DNA of 64,000 nucleotides from Symsagittifera roscoffensis (lineage: Eukaryota; Xenacoelomorpha; Acoela; Convolutidae), in assembly GCF_963678635.1 (NCBI RefSeq), contig NC_087067.1, positions 24,495,547 through 24,559,546 of the forward strand, given 5' to 3'. Both the position numbers and the translations under genes were made by a program. Below are positions 34,487 to 43,723 of the stretch, piece by piece. How positions within the stretch are numbered: position 1 is the stretch's first letter; each line of letters begins with the position of its first letter. The notes under the pieces were generated by a model. The model made no database searches, had not been told where the DNA came from, and was given only the letters and a program-made list of their open reading frames with translations.

Positions 34487-34759
34487 TTAAATCGTTTTTT
34501 GTGGTCCTGATAAATTTATTTTATCAGTTAGGTTTTCTTTTTCAATTAATGGAAAAAGGTCTTTTTTATGCGGGTGTTGTTTTACTCTTTTTTGTTGGGT
34601 GTTATTTTTTATCCATTGTGAGTATGGAATTGGTTTGAAAGTTGATGTTCCAAGTAGATCAACTTCGTAGTGGTTATTTTGGCAATCTAAATATAGTGGG
34701 AAGTGTTGTAAATTGTTTATCTGTGATTGTTCAACGTCAGTTTTACTGCATATTTGCAT
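34487..34759 (-). pseudogene. pol: Pol linker between RNase H and integrase, frameshifted
   Basis: An open frame of 90 codons bridging the RNase H frame and the integrase frame. It is offset from both: the first junction is near 34735-34760 (short A-run on the coding strand), the second at the A6 run (coding strand) at 34495-34500. The sequence is polar with no domain that I recognise, as expected for the RNase H-integrase connection. Confidence 0.65.
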
Positions 34760-35412
34760 TCTAGTCGGGGTGATGTTTCGTTTTCTGCAAGATAGAATTT
34801 TATATTTTTGGGTATTTCTACTGTAGTTTTACGTGTAAGTAATTCAGGTGGTGTATTTCGACTTAATGTGTCTGGTAATGCAAGATTTTTTCCTGCTGTC
34901 CAAACTATATGTAAGTTTGGGAATTTCATTAGAATTAATTGAAATCTATAAACTCGATGATTTGGATTGGATTTTTGTGTAAAGAGAAAAATGATTGGTT
35001 TGTGATCTGTAAATAGAACTGTTGGATGTTTTGATCCAAGTATCAGAAATTCATATTCTGTTAGTGTATATATTATGGCTGTACATTCTCTCATTAGAGT
35101 TGAGAGTCGTAGCTCTGCTTGAGTGAATAATCGAGAATTTGCTGCTATAAGATTCATTTTGTTTGTTCCATTGTGTGATTGTAATAATGCTGCGCCGATG
35201 CCAAAATTCGAAGCATCGCACATTGCATAGAATGGTTGATTTGGATCTGGAATTGTATTCGAAATTTGTTCAGTTAAGAGTTTTTTAGTTTCTTCAAATC
35301 GTGTTTGATGTTCTGTGATCCATTCAAAATTATTTTGTTGTCTAAGTATATTATAGAATGGTCTTAGGTATAATTGCATTTTATAGTTATATTTGCTTAA
35401 AAAGTTTAACAT
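34717..35412 (-). CDS. pol: RT thumb/connection and RNase H region of pol
   Basis: 231 residues continuing the RT after a frameshift. It begins with the RT connection typical of Ty3/gypsy pol (FLGMLNF just upstream, then YLRPFYNILR), followed by RNase H: FYAMCDASNFGIGAAL carries the first catalytic Asp, RECTAIIYTL the Glu, and FTDHKPI the second Asp. LPDTLSR near the end is the usual motif closing the domain. RNase H degrades the RNA template during cDNA synthesis. The frame is lost at the 34735-34760 junction. Confidence 0.88.
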   Translation of the reverse strand: MLNFLSKYNYKMQLYLRPFYNILRQQNNFEWITEHQTRFEETKKLLTEQISNTIPDPNQPFYAMCDASNFGIGAALLQSHNGTNKMNLIAANSRLFTQAELRLSTLMRECTAIIYTLTEYEFLILGSKHPTVLFTDHKPIIFLFTQKSNPNHRVYRFQLILMKFPNLHIVWTAGKNLALPDTLSRNTPPELLTRKTTVEIPKNIKFYLAENETSPRLECKYAVKLTLNNHR

Positions 35413-35537
35413 TCCAAGGAATTCTTGGATTTTCTTTTTGTTTGTTGGTGGTTGGAGTTTTTGAATAGCATCAATGCGTGATTTTAATGGAGTGATTGTT
35501 TTTCTTTCTATATTATGTCCTAAGAGTTTAACTCGTG

Positions 35538-37886
35538 TTAAAAAAAGTGTGATTTATCGGGGGCGGCCTTCAGATTTTCGTTCTGAAGTATTTTGTGATA
35601 GTTTTCTAAGACATTGAACATTTCTTCTTTTGTTTGTGATTGCATAAAAACATCGTCTAAATAAGTGATTGCGTTTTTCTTGAGTATTAGTGGTCTAAAA
35701 ATTTTGCTCATAAAAGCTGAAAATGCTGCTGGTCCTATGGATATTCCATAGAAAAGGCGGTTGAATTCATATTGCTGATTTCCAATAACAAATTGTGTTA
35801 AGCGTCGCGATTCTTCATCTAGTGGCATTTGATTATATGCACTATTCATATCTGCGGTTGTAAAGTATTTTCCGTTTATTTTTGTTAAAATAACTTGTAT
35901 TGGTTCAATAGGCCAATTGCATTTTGATTCGTCTATTAGTGAATTAAGATATCTAGCGTCTAGAACTATTTTTAAGGATTCTCCTTTTGCTAGGATGATA
36001 ACAGGGTTGATAAATGTGTTACCTTTTGGTTGTTCTTCTTTGTTTACCGGTGAGATAATATTGTATTGTTCTAAAATATCGAGTAATCTGTTTACTTTAT
36101 CATGTAAGTGAATTGGTACTTTACTTGCTCTTTGTTTTTTGAAAACTGCGTCAGGTTTTAGTGGAAGGTGTAGTGATGAGCTGATTTTGCCAACATCAAA
36201 TTTAGATGTTGCATAGACTGATGAATATTTTATTAGCTGTTTGGCTAATTTATCAAATTCGTCTTGTGTTATTTGTGAATGTTGAAAGTTAAACATTGTT
36301 AAAAACTTCTGTTGAGTCTCTGTGTAGTTACTTATGTTGAATGTAGGTTTGAAATATGGAGTTTTTGTGAAATAATCTGTATTTCTTTTTTCATTACTTA
36401 TTATATTATTTATGGATAATTCTTCATTAAGAATTGTGGATTGACTAATATCTAATAATTGGAGTATATTATTTACGCGGTATTCTTTTTCGTGTATTGG
36501 TGATATCGTAGCGTTGGTTTCGCAATAGCCTAAAAGTCCTAAAGGTAATGTTACTTGATAGGGTGTATTGTTGTATACATGTAGAGATATAATATCTGAA
36601 TTCGAGTTTTTCAAATATTTTATGGATGAGATTGTGATTTTGAAAAACTTATGGATAGGTTTGAATTCAAAGTCTGACATATAGAGTTGTTGTTTATTTT
36701 GTTTTTTATCATATTGGTGAACTTGTTTTATTGAAAAATTATATATGTTTCCTGATAGTGGTTTCAGGTGTTTTCTTTGTTGGTTATATATTTGATAAAA
36801 TTTTGAAAAGAATGGTGGTTGTTTGTTTAATCTTTGGAAAAATGTTAGGGATGTGTCTTTTGTTTTTGTGTATTTATCTTTGATTAGTATTTTACTGTTT
36901 AAGATTGTGATTGTTGGTATATATTTAGAGATAAATGGTATTCCTATGATATTGTGTTTAATATCACTGATATGAAATATTTGTTTAAATGGTTTATTTA
37001 AAATTTTATTCTGCTCCATTGTTCTTGTGGGGAGAAGAAATAATTGAATTTTTCCATAGTTTACCAATGTTGATCCCTGTGCTGTTGCTAGTTTACTGGA
37101 GGTTTCAAGAGGTGTTAATTTTGGGTCTAATGTTTTTATCTCATTCCATGTGGGAATGTTTATTATGTTTGATTCTGCTCCTGAATCAATTAAAAAATCA
37201 ATTTCAAGATCTGGTGGTTGGAATTCTTTGTTTCTTGGACTTTCTAAAAGAAATGGTATTGTCCAAATTTTTTCTTTAGGTTGTTCTTTTTGTATATTTT
37301 GATAGATGTGATTTGTATTCAAGCATTTTGTTTTGTTGTTTTCATTGGATTGGTTTGTAGTGTTGATTTTGTTAGTTTCTTGTGCCGTTTGTGTGGAATG
37401 GATGGGTTCAATATAATAACTGTGAAGGAGTTCTAATTGATTTTCATATATATGTGATGAAAAGGGTTGTTCATATATAATAGGTTCGTAGTCATTTTCG
37501 ACTGCTATCATATTTATGGAGGTAGTGTTTTCTGTATCACTTTCTGAATCTGATGATTCACAGTTTATTTGATTCAGTTGTAGCTCGATTATGTGAATAG
37601 TTTCTATTTCTGTTATATGATGAATTTCGTGATTGATTATTGGAATAGTGTTTATTTCTTGGGTTTGATTGTGAATTGAATCTAGAAACAAATTGTGTTG
37701 CATTTGAATTTGATCTTGAATAGTTATTTCGACTATTTGATCTATTATAATGATTTTGTGAAGAATTCTGTGTATTTCTTCGTTCTGGTGATCTTCCTCT
37801 ATAACTTGAGTTATATGGTGATTGATTCCTTGTGTAACTGGTATTGTTCGGAAGTGGTTTTCCTGAACTGTTGTTGCTGTATACAT
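35538..37886 (-). CDS. pol: Protease and reverse transcriptase region of pol
   Basis: 782 residues. The N-terminal 130 or so overlap the gag nucleocapsid frame and are offset from it by +1. A retropepsin active site, FLIDSGAESN, lies near residue 235. RT spans about 590-782, with INPVIILAKG, TADMNSAYNQ, LFYGISIGPAAF and the polymerase catalytic ITYLDDVF. The frame ends at a TAA created next to an A7 run on the + strand (35540-35546). A single-base length change there would rejoin the frame of the RNase H part, so this is either a recent mutation or a sequencing error. Confidence 0.92.
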   Translation of the reverse strand: MYTATTVQENHFRTIPVTQGINHHITQVIEEDHQNEEIHRILHKIIIIDQIVEITIQDQIQMQHNLFLDSIHNQTQEINTIPIINHEIHHITEIETIHIIELQLNQINCESSDSESDTENTTSINMIAVENDYEPIIYEQPFSSHIYENQLELLHSYYIEPIHSTQTAQETNKINTTNQSNENNKTKCLNTNHIYQNIQKEQPKEKIWTIPFLLESPRNKEFQPPDLEIDFLIDSGAESNIINIPTWNEIKTLDPKLTPLETSSKLATAQGSTLVNYGKIQLFLLPTRTMEQNKILNKPFKQIFHISDIKHNIIGIPFISKYIPTITILNSKILIKDKYTKTKDTSLTFFQRLNKQPPFFSKFYQIYNQQRKHLKPLSGNIYNFSIKQVHQYDKKQNKQQLYMSDFEFKPIHKFFKITISSIKYLKNSNSDIISLHVYNNTPYQVTLPLGLLGYCETNATISPIHEKEYRVNNILQLLDISQSTILNEELSINNIISNEKRNTDYFTKTPYFKPTFNISNYTETQQKFLTMFNFQHSQITQDEFDKLAKQLIKYSSVYATSKFDVGKISSSLHLPLKPDAVFKKQRASKVPIHLHDKVNRLLDILEQYNIISPVNKEEQPKGNTFINPVIILAKGESLKIVLDARYLNSLIDESKCNWPIEPIQVILTKINGKYFTTADMNSAYNQMPLDEESRRLTQFVIGNQQYEFNRLFYGISIGPAAFSAFMSKIFRPLILKKNAITYLDDVFMQSQTKEEMFNVLENYHKILQNENLKAAPDKSHFF

Positions 37887-37992
37887 TTTTGTTCGGTAGA
37901 TTTTGATCTTTCTTCATGTATTGGTAGAATGATTTATTCGGTTCTTTATATTTTTGAGGTTTGTTTTGATTGTCCTGTTGTTTTTGTCTACA
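37558..37992 (-). pseudogene. gag: Gag nucleocapsid extension beyond an in-frame stop
   Basis: The gag frame continues open for about 144 codons after the TAA at 37993-37995. The first codon after the stop is the last Cys of the CCHC zinc knuckle. The rest is a basic, Arg/Asn/Ser-rich RNA-binding-like tail (SRNSSYNRNRNYSHN). The tail overlaps the start of pol by about 330 bases. It is clearly part of gag, reached only by readthrough or in copies without the stop. Confidence 0.75.
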
Positions 37993-40563
37993 TTAAGAAA
38001 TACTATGTCCGTATCGTCGGCAATAATTACACCATTTTTTGAAAGATGGTTTGCCTTTAAAGTTTGGGTGTTTTTCGTAAATATTGAGTATTTCAGTGAT
38101 TTTTTCAACGAGGTCTGTATCTGATTCCTGTATATTATTGATATTTGTGGTATTTGTTTCAATTCGGTTAACATATTGTAATTTCTGATTTTCTGTTTCT
38201 TCAAGTTTCATTGTGGTTTTCGCTTGCTCTAGCTTGTCTACTAGTTTTCGAAAATCTAAATCGGGCTCTCGAATTGAGGAGGGATGAGATGCTCTCTTTT
38301 TTATTGCTATTTTCCTTAATTGAGGTGTTAAGGTCATCATTAAAATTTCTGTCATTTTTGTGTTTTTATAATCGTGTGTATTTAATGAATATGCTTTTCG
38401 AACTAGTGTTTCGATACGTACTGCTAATTGTTTGATGGTTTCATTTGGTAATCTGCGAATTTCATTACATAAAACTCTTTGTTGTTGTTTGTTTCTTTCG
38501 GAGTCAAACATTTTTGAAAATTCTTGTGTAAATCTCTTCCAATTTGATTTTATTTCTATAGGCAATACTGAAAACCATTTTTGGGCTGCGCCGTCTAGGG
38601 TTTTCTGTATCAACGCTGTGCGTCGATGTACCCAGTTTTGATGTAGTGGCGTATTAATTGGTTCAGGTCCTATTTTTAAAATTAAATTTGCTGTTACTGC
38701 ATTTAAATAATCTTCTACAGAATATTCAGGGTCTGTTCCTGTGAATACCATTAATGGTTTGTTTGATGTTATTGATGATCCACCCATAAGGTATGGATTC
38801 ATTGTCATTTGTAATGATTCTGCTGCATTTGGCATTTGTGAAAAATTAGAAAGTTGATTTTTTGTTATTTCGTGTTGTTGAAGATAATATGGAAGTGGTA
38901 TTTCATTTTGTATTTGTGTTGGTTGATATGAGTGTGTAATCATTGGGTTTTGTGGCTGAATTGGTTGAAAAGATTGTGTATTGATTGGGTTTTGCATTTG
39001 TATTGGTTGTTGATTTTGTGTATCTATCTGGTGTGGAGAAAAATTTCTATGATGTGTATATGGTTTCTGCATTCCTTGTCCGCGATATTCTTGGGTATAT
39101 GGTGCAAATATATCTGGTTGTAAATGATCATCATCAGAGGATAGGTAATCCGTTTGATGAGGTGCTTGTTTTTTAGTTTTACTCTGTTGAAAGAATGGGT
39201 AATTTTCACTATGATCCTGTGGAGGATGTGGATTAGCTTGAAAATTTACTGAATTGGTTGTTACCATTGGATTATTCCAATATCGAGATCTGATTTGATT
39301 ATTATTATTATTTCGTGGAGGATAGTTTGTTTTTGATGAATGTGTATAATTATAATTATGTTCCGCAAAATTGTTTCTTGTGAATGTTCTGCGTGTTTTT
39401 GACGGTATTGTCATGGGTCTATATGTTTGGTAATCCATTTGTGAATATTTTTGAGCAACCGAAGGTTTAACGGTTGATTGTAAGGTTACCTGTGCTAGCG
39501 AAGTGTTTGTATTTCTTGGTGTTGTTAAATTTGGACGTATTGGTGAAATACTTTGTTGTGTAATTGTTGTTGTTTGGACAATTTCTTCATTTATGAAGTG
39601 TGATGGTGTCTGAATATCTTGTTGAGTGAGATTTCTAGTTCCATTAAGGTTTTCATTGTGTATGACGGTCGAATTTAAACTGTTATTTCGAGTATCAGGT
39701 AAAAATGTATTGTAGTTTAATGGTGTTGCGTCAATGGTTAATGGTACTACTCTTACATAATCTCTTATATAAGATATTGTACTTATTGCTTGACTTGCAA
39801 TTGATTGTGGGATATTTATAAATGCATAATGAGACCATTCGGGGTCCCAAACGTAGTCTGACTGTTCTGTGATGGCGGTATCATCGTTTGAATTTTGTGG
39901 TCTAAAATTTTTTCTTGCTTGTGAAATTAAATCTATATTATGTGTGAAATAATCTATTATAAACCATGCCAGAATTTTTTGTAAGTCATGTTTTGTATGT
40001 TGTGAAACTCCATCTTTAGTGAAATTTTCTTTAATTATATTTAGAAAAGATGAAAATAGTGTGATTTCATGTCGTACCCTTATATGTTTAGATGTCTCTG
40101 TCGGTGAGACATTTGAGATTGGGATTTCGTTTTCTAATATTGAGATATAACTATATATTATTGCAAAAACTTCATTAGTAAATATGGAGTTTGCTCTTTG
40201 TGAGTTATGATATTGTATGCTTTTTATATATTCTGAGAATACTTTTGAAAATTCTAAATCAAGGTCGTCTGTTTGAATTACATATTTGCGGTGATTCGGG
40301 TTTGGTGAGGTGAATTCTGTGGTGTAGATTCCGTAGTGTTGTGTCAAATTACATATATCTTTCAGATAGTGATCAATAATTTGTCTTTTGATTTTTACAT
40401 CTGGGAACTCTGTTTTACATGGGCTGATTCCGGGTTCAAATAAATTTAGTAGTAAATTCTTGCAAAGTATATGCTGTCCTCTATCATTAGGTGCATCTAC
40501 GAGGAAAGGGAAGATATCGTCATAATCTGGACTATCTTCACTTGGAGTGTGTGTTTGGCTCAT
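37993..40563 (-). CDS. gag: Gag polyprotein, 856 residues, ending inside its zinc knuckle
   Basis: Structural protein of the particle. Residues 1 to about 230 form a helical-looking domain I do not recognise. About 300-590 is low-complexity Asn/Gln/Pro/Thr-rich, with a tandem repeat of the QPIQxQNP type near 510-546. About 600-800 is the retrotransposon gag/capsid domain (WFSVLPIEIKSNWKRFTQEF, then an RRLPNETIKQLAVRIE stretch). The C-terminus reads CNYCRRYGHSIS then TAA then Cys, so the stop sits within a C-x2-C-x4-H-x4-C knuckle. At 856 residues it is long for a Ty3/gypsy gag because of the N-terminal domain. Its start overlaps the upstream small ORF by 26 bases. Confidence 0.88.
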   Translation of the reverse strand: MSQTHTPSEDSPDYDDIFPFLVDAPNDRGQHILCKNLLLNLFEPGISPCKTEFPDVKIKRQIIDHYLKDICNLTQHYGIYTTEFTSPNPNHRKYVIQTDDLDLEFSKVFSEYIKSIQYHNSQRANSIFTNEVFAIIYSYISILENEIPISNVSPTETSKHIRVRHEITLFSSFLNIIKENFTKDGVSQHTKHDLQKILAWFIIDYFTHNIDLISQARKNFRPQNSNDDTAITEQSDYVWDPEWSHYAFINIPQSIASQAISTISYIRDYVRVVPLTIDATPLNYNTFLPDTRNNSLNSTVIHNENLNGTRNLTQQDIQTPSHFINEEIVQTTTITQQSISPIRPNLTTPRNTNTSLAQVTLQSTVKPSVAQKYSQMDYQTYRPMTIPSKTRRTFTRNNFAEHNYNYTHSSKTNYPPRNNNNNQIRSRYWNNPMVTTNSVNFQANPHPPQDHSENYPFFQQSKTKKQAPHQTDYLSSDDDHLQPDIFAPYTQEYRGQGMQKPYTHHRNFSPHQIDTQNQQPIQMQNPINTQSFQPIQPQNPMITHSYQPTQIQNEIPLPYYLQQHEITKNQLSNFSQMPNAAESLQMTMNPYLMGGSSITSNKPLMVFTGTDPEYSVEDYLNAVTANLILKIGPEPINTPLHQNWVHRRTALIQKTLDGAAQKWFSVLPIEIKSNWKRFTQEFSKMFDSERNKQQQRVLCNEIRRLPNETIKQLAVRIETLVRKAYSLNTHDYKNTKMTEILMMTLTPQLRKIAIKKRASHPSSIREPDLDFRKLVDKLEQAKTTMKLEETENQKLQYVNRIETNTTNINNIQESDTDLVEKITEILNIYEKHPNFKGKPSFKKWCNYCRRYGHSIS

Positions 40564-40948
40564 TTTTTCGTTTAATGACTGTTAATAGGTAATTATCGAT
40601 GTGTCTAATTGATTGATTCCAGTTATATAACTGTACTGGTTTGTGTTTATATTGCTTTTTTATTCGTCTTTTTCCTCTTTTTGATGAATTTGAAGTTGTT
40701 TCTGAGTCTGAAAAATATAACTGATGGTGAATGGGGCAATTTTTATCTATAGATTCTTTTAATTTATAAAGTTCGTCTAAATTGTTGGCTTCTGATTCTG
40801 AAAATGCGTTTCTATTTTTGGAAAATCTTTTTCGTGTTATTTGTCTTTGTTTGGTTATTATTTTCTTTTTTAGTGTTTGTCGGTTTGTTCTAATATATCC
40901 AACTGTTTGTGTATGAGGTGTGATTACAAGGTCATATTTTTTGTTCAT
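40538..40948 (-). CDS. Unknown basic ORF upstream of gag, 136 residues
   Basis: ATG-initiated frame in the leader, ending 26 bases inside gag in another frame. It is strongly basic at both ends (RQTLKKKIITKQRQITRKRF; KRGKRRIKKQYKHK) with an acidic, Ser-rich middle (SDSETTSNSSK), and carries no membrane segment. The composition suits a nucleic-acid-binding or nuclear protein. I recognise no homologue. It would be the first ORF on the genomic RNA, so gag translation would need leaky scanning or reinitiation. Confidence 0.55.
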   Translation of the reverse strand: MNKKYDLVITPHTQTVGYIRTNRQTLKKKIITKQRQITRKRFSKNRNAFSESEANNLDELYKLKESIDKNCPIHHQLYFSDSETTSNSSKRGKRRIKKQYKHKPVQLYNWNQSIRHIDNYLLTVIKRKNEPNTHSK

Positions 40949-41461
40949 CTATTTCACAGTTGTGTAAAACGATTGTTTGTTTGTTTCCTAGATTTTTAAA
41001 TGACATAAGGTTTAGGATGACGGATGCAAAAAGTTGTTAGATAATTTCTATTTTCTTAAATTGTTAGTCCTTACGATTTTTTGGTTAGCTTAACCTGGGT
41101 CTATTTGTTCAGGGTTGGAGAGAAAAGTATATCGATTCCGAAGAATGATTTTTTACTTTCTCGTGGCTAGTATAAGCTAAGGTGTTAACTTACTTAATCT
41201 TACTTAGGGGTAGTGATTGTGTTCAAGGGTTGGAGAATAGTAAATCGATCCACAAGGTTCAGGTATAATTAGAACGCGAGTAGTTCGTTAGATACTATTT
41301 TAAACTTACTAAGTCTAAGATTTATCCTGGGTCTGGTAAGAGGAGGGTTCAAGTGAAGGACGAATAACCGAAGTTCTTCACTGTTTATCCTAATTTGAAT
41401 GGTTAGTTTTGTTGAAAAATTTCTATTAGTCTTGGGTTTTTAGAAAGGGTTGGATAGTGAA
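40949..41461 (-). other. 5' untranslated leader of the LTR element
   Basis: About 0.5 kb between the leader segment next to the 5' LTR and the first ORF, presumably holding the packaging signal. No structure is assigned with confidence. Confidence 0.5.
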
Positions 41462-41521
41462 TTTCCTGAAAAATTAAGTTTATCGCCGCCTAATGAACCA
41501 ATTTTTATCAATCAAAAGTTA
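41462..41521 (-). promoter_or_regulatory. Primer-binding-site position, replaced by host-like sequence
   Basis: The 60 bases directly inside the 5' LTR, where a tRNA primer site is expected, match the host sequence at 47118-47177 in 59 of 60 positions, in inverse orientation. No tRNA 3'-end complement is evident at the LTR edge. The nearest TGG is about 22 bases in and is not followed by a tRNA-like acceptor/T-arm complement. Confidence 0.7.
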
Positions 41522-41931
41522 TGAGTTATGCCTGATGTGGTTAACTCATAGAGTAATTTCGGATAGGGTACACCGTCTGCTCGTCACGCTATCTTATTTT
41601 CGGCCGGATAGATTCGTGCAACTTCTTAGTCTAATACCGATCCTAATCTTACTCTTATACTATCTAGTCTCAGGGTGTTTAACTAGTCTCTGCTAGGCTC
41701 AATAGATCTAGGGTATACTGGTTTATTGCGGCTGCTGAAGTCTTCTTGGAGAGTCAACTAATTTCTAAGTTAAATTCAAATCTCTCTGGTGCTGAAATTA
41801 CAAGTAATTCCAGCACTTACAAATAAGTGGGTTGTTAGTTTGATGGATCATGATTGGTTAATATTAAATACTTTACAGTGGTAAAATATCTAATTTATCC
41901 AATCATAAAATGTAGTTTAGATCAGGTTCCA
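41522..41931 (-). repeat. 5' LTR
   Basis: 410 bp, partner of 24268-24677. On the coding strand it starts TGGAACCTGATC and ends AGGCATAACTCA. The AGGCAT block is the only clustered difference from the 3' LTR. It has the same AATAAA signal (coding strand, near 41722) and hairpin (41789-41816). It should carry the element's promoter. Confidence 0.95.
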
Positions 41932-41935
41932 GAAT
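41932..41935. repeat. Target-site duplication, right
   Basis: GAAT, the second copy of the 4-bp duplication (see 24264-24267). Confidence 0.92.
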
Positions 41936-43723
41936 ATCTTAAACAGATAATGTTTATCAATGTTTTTAGGTTCACAAGAAAATTAGGAGTAATAAACTCA
42001 AAAAGGAGTATTAAACTCTCTTCGAGAGCCTACGCTATTCTAGTAACATTAAGCAAAACGCTAATTAAATTACTCTTAAGTTCAAATTAAATGCTGTCTA
42101 TTTCATCAGAAAAAATGATATATTTCAAAAAAAGTGAAGATTTGAGCCATCATATCTTTCTATTACATGCTAAATAATATTGAACTCCTGTTGATGCAGG
42201 CTAAAAATTTAAGAATATTAAAATATTCTTTTATTGATTTTATTTTGTCATGAAAACCAATTTGTCTCAAGAGCTACAGATTTTGAGCCACCATTTTTTC
42301 ACTACATGCTTAAATACTTTGACCAAATCCCGTGATGATTACGGAAAAATTTGAGTTTTTAAACAGAGATTTTTTGTTTTCAATCTACGAAATTGTCAGC
42401 CAAATTTTATTAGGAAATCATTAAAAAAACCGTCTCTCAAAAACTAACACGAATTGAGGGGTCATATTTTGGAGCAGAATTATTTCATATTTTGGAGTAG
42501 AAGTGAGTAGAAACGGAGTTTTCTTTAACTTTTTTGGTAGCACTTAAAAAAGAGTATGGCAGGAAGGACTCTTTTTATAGGAGTACGCTTTCAGAAACAA
42601 AAAGAACTATTTACGCTAAGATTTTCATCGATCATAAAAAAATTCCTAAAAAATGCACTTTCTCAAAACGTAGGGGACTAGGGTTGTCAAATTTTTAAAC
42701 TCAAATTTGACATCATCAGAGGCACCGAAAAAATTGGTTTTAAATTAACAGTTTTTAACTATGAATTAAACCAGCTCGGAATTTCCCAAATTTAAGTGTT
42801 TTCTAAAATGTGTACGAACACCGATAGTTTACAATGACCAAGATTTTCAAGCAAGGAACTTTTTATGCTCATAAAGCTCAAAAATGGCGTTGTAGATTCA
42901 TTATTGTAGATTCATTGATTGGTCGCCAATCTCTCATGAGTTTTCTAAAAAGATCAAATTATCTCTTTCAGAGAATTTCAATATGCAAAGTTAATTTTTC
43001 AGACTGTAAATATGTCTCATGCTCACCTAAAACATCAAATTTGCATGCAAAAGTAGCTCAGATTTGGCACATTGCTCTTTTTTTATTTTTGTATGTTTCA
43101 ACTTTTTGCACTTTTTGCAGTCATTGATTACTTAGCTGGGTAGAGAATCGTAATTCGGCCTACCCCGTAGGGCTGACGGGGGAAAAAGTTTGCGACACGG
43201 AAAACAGGATAGCAGGATATGGGCTACTGATATCAGTGCTGTTGGTAGTCCAACGGTTGATTACATCAGTTCAAACCTTTTCTGAGTTTTTGCAGTTGAA
43301 GTCATTGATTTTTTTAATGTTCTTGGACCTAATCTTACTTTTTAAATTAACTCAAGCTCAATGGTTACTTAATGCGTTGAATTTTGACTGAACTCATCTA
43401 GAAATCAAGGGTTTGTGCTTTAGATTCAAGGTCCTTGCCATGTTCAGACTAAGTAGCTATCAGATGAAAGCTTGATTTTTGGAGTTGAAATCTGCCAATA
43501 TGGAACCAGTTCAAAACAAGTATTTAAAGTATTTTTATATACCTTGATTTTTATCACTGTAAAATACTTAGAACTAACCAACCATGATCCATTACTAAAC
43601 TTATGATAAATTGTAGAGCTGAAAGTATTCATAGGTTCAATCAGAGAAAACGTAATACAGATTGAAAACAGTTACCTTTTTCTCTTCTCTAACCTCTTAA
43701 GAATACCAATATAATCTAGATTT
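41936..43723. other. Non-coding duplicated sequence (copy B, right of the LTR element)
   Basis: Counterpart of 6769-8560 in copy A. No gene is supported. The GC-richer island at about 43140-43280 matches that at 7980-8120. Confidence 0.5.

Larger units (their letters stand above)
24268..41931 (-). mobile_element. 17.66-kb Ty3/gypsy-type endogenous retrovirus with chuvirus-like env
   Basis: Complete LTR-to-LTR element on the minus strand with 410-bp LTRs, TG...CA ends and a 4-bp target duplication, absent from copy A. Internal order from the 5' LTR: basic ORF, gag, pol with protease-RT-RNase H-integrase, small membrane ORF, long ORF without ATG, envelope glycoprotein, two unknown ORFs, about 1.4 kb 3' region. 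The order RT-RNase H-integrase and the 4-bp duplication place it with Metaviridae (Ty3/gypsy). The env resembles mononegaviral glycoproteins rather than baculovirus-type F proteins. Gag and pol contain stops and frameshifts, so this copy is probably not autonomous. The coding strand is strikingly rich in A and C and poor in G, unlike the host flanks. Confidence 0.95.

Noticed and set aside
41462-41500. TGGTTCATTAGGCGGCG as a displaced tRNA primer-binding site
   Set aside because: It lies about 22 bases from the LTR, its complement does not look like a tRNA acceptor and T arm, and the whole segment is host-derived sequence.
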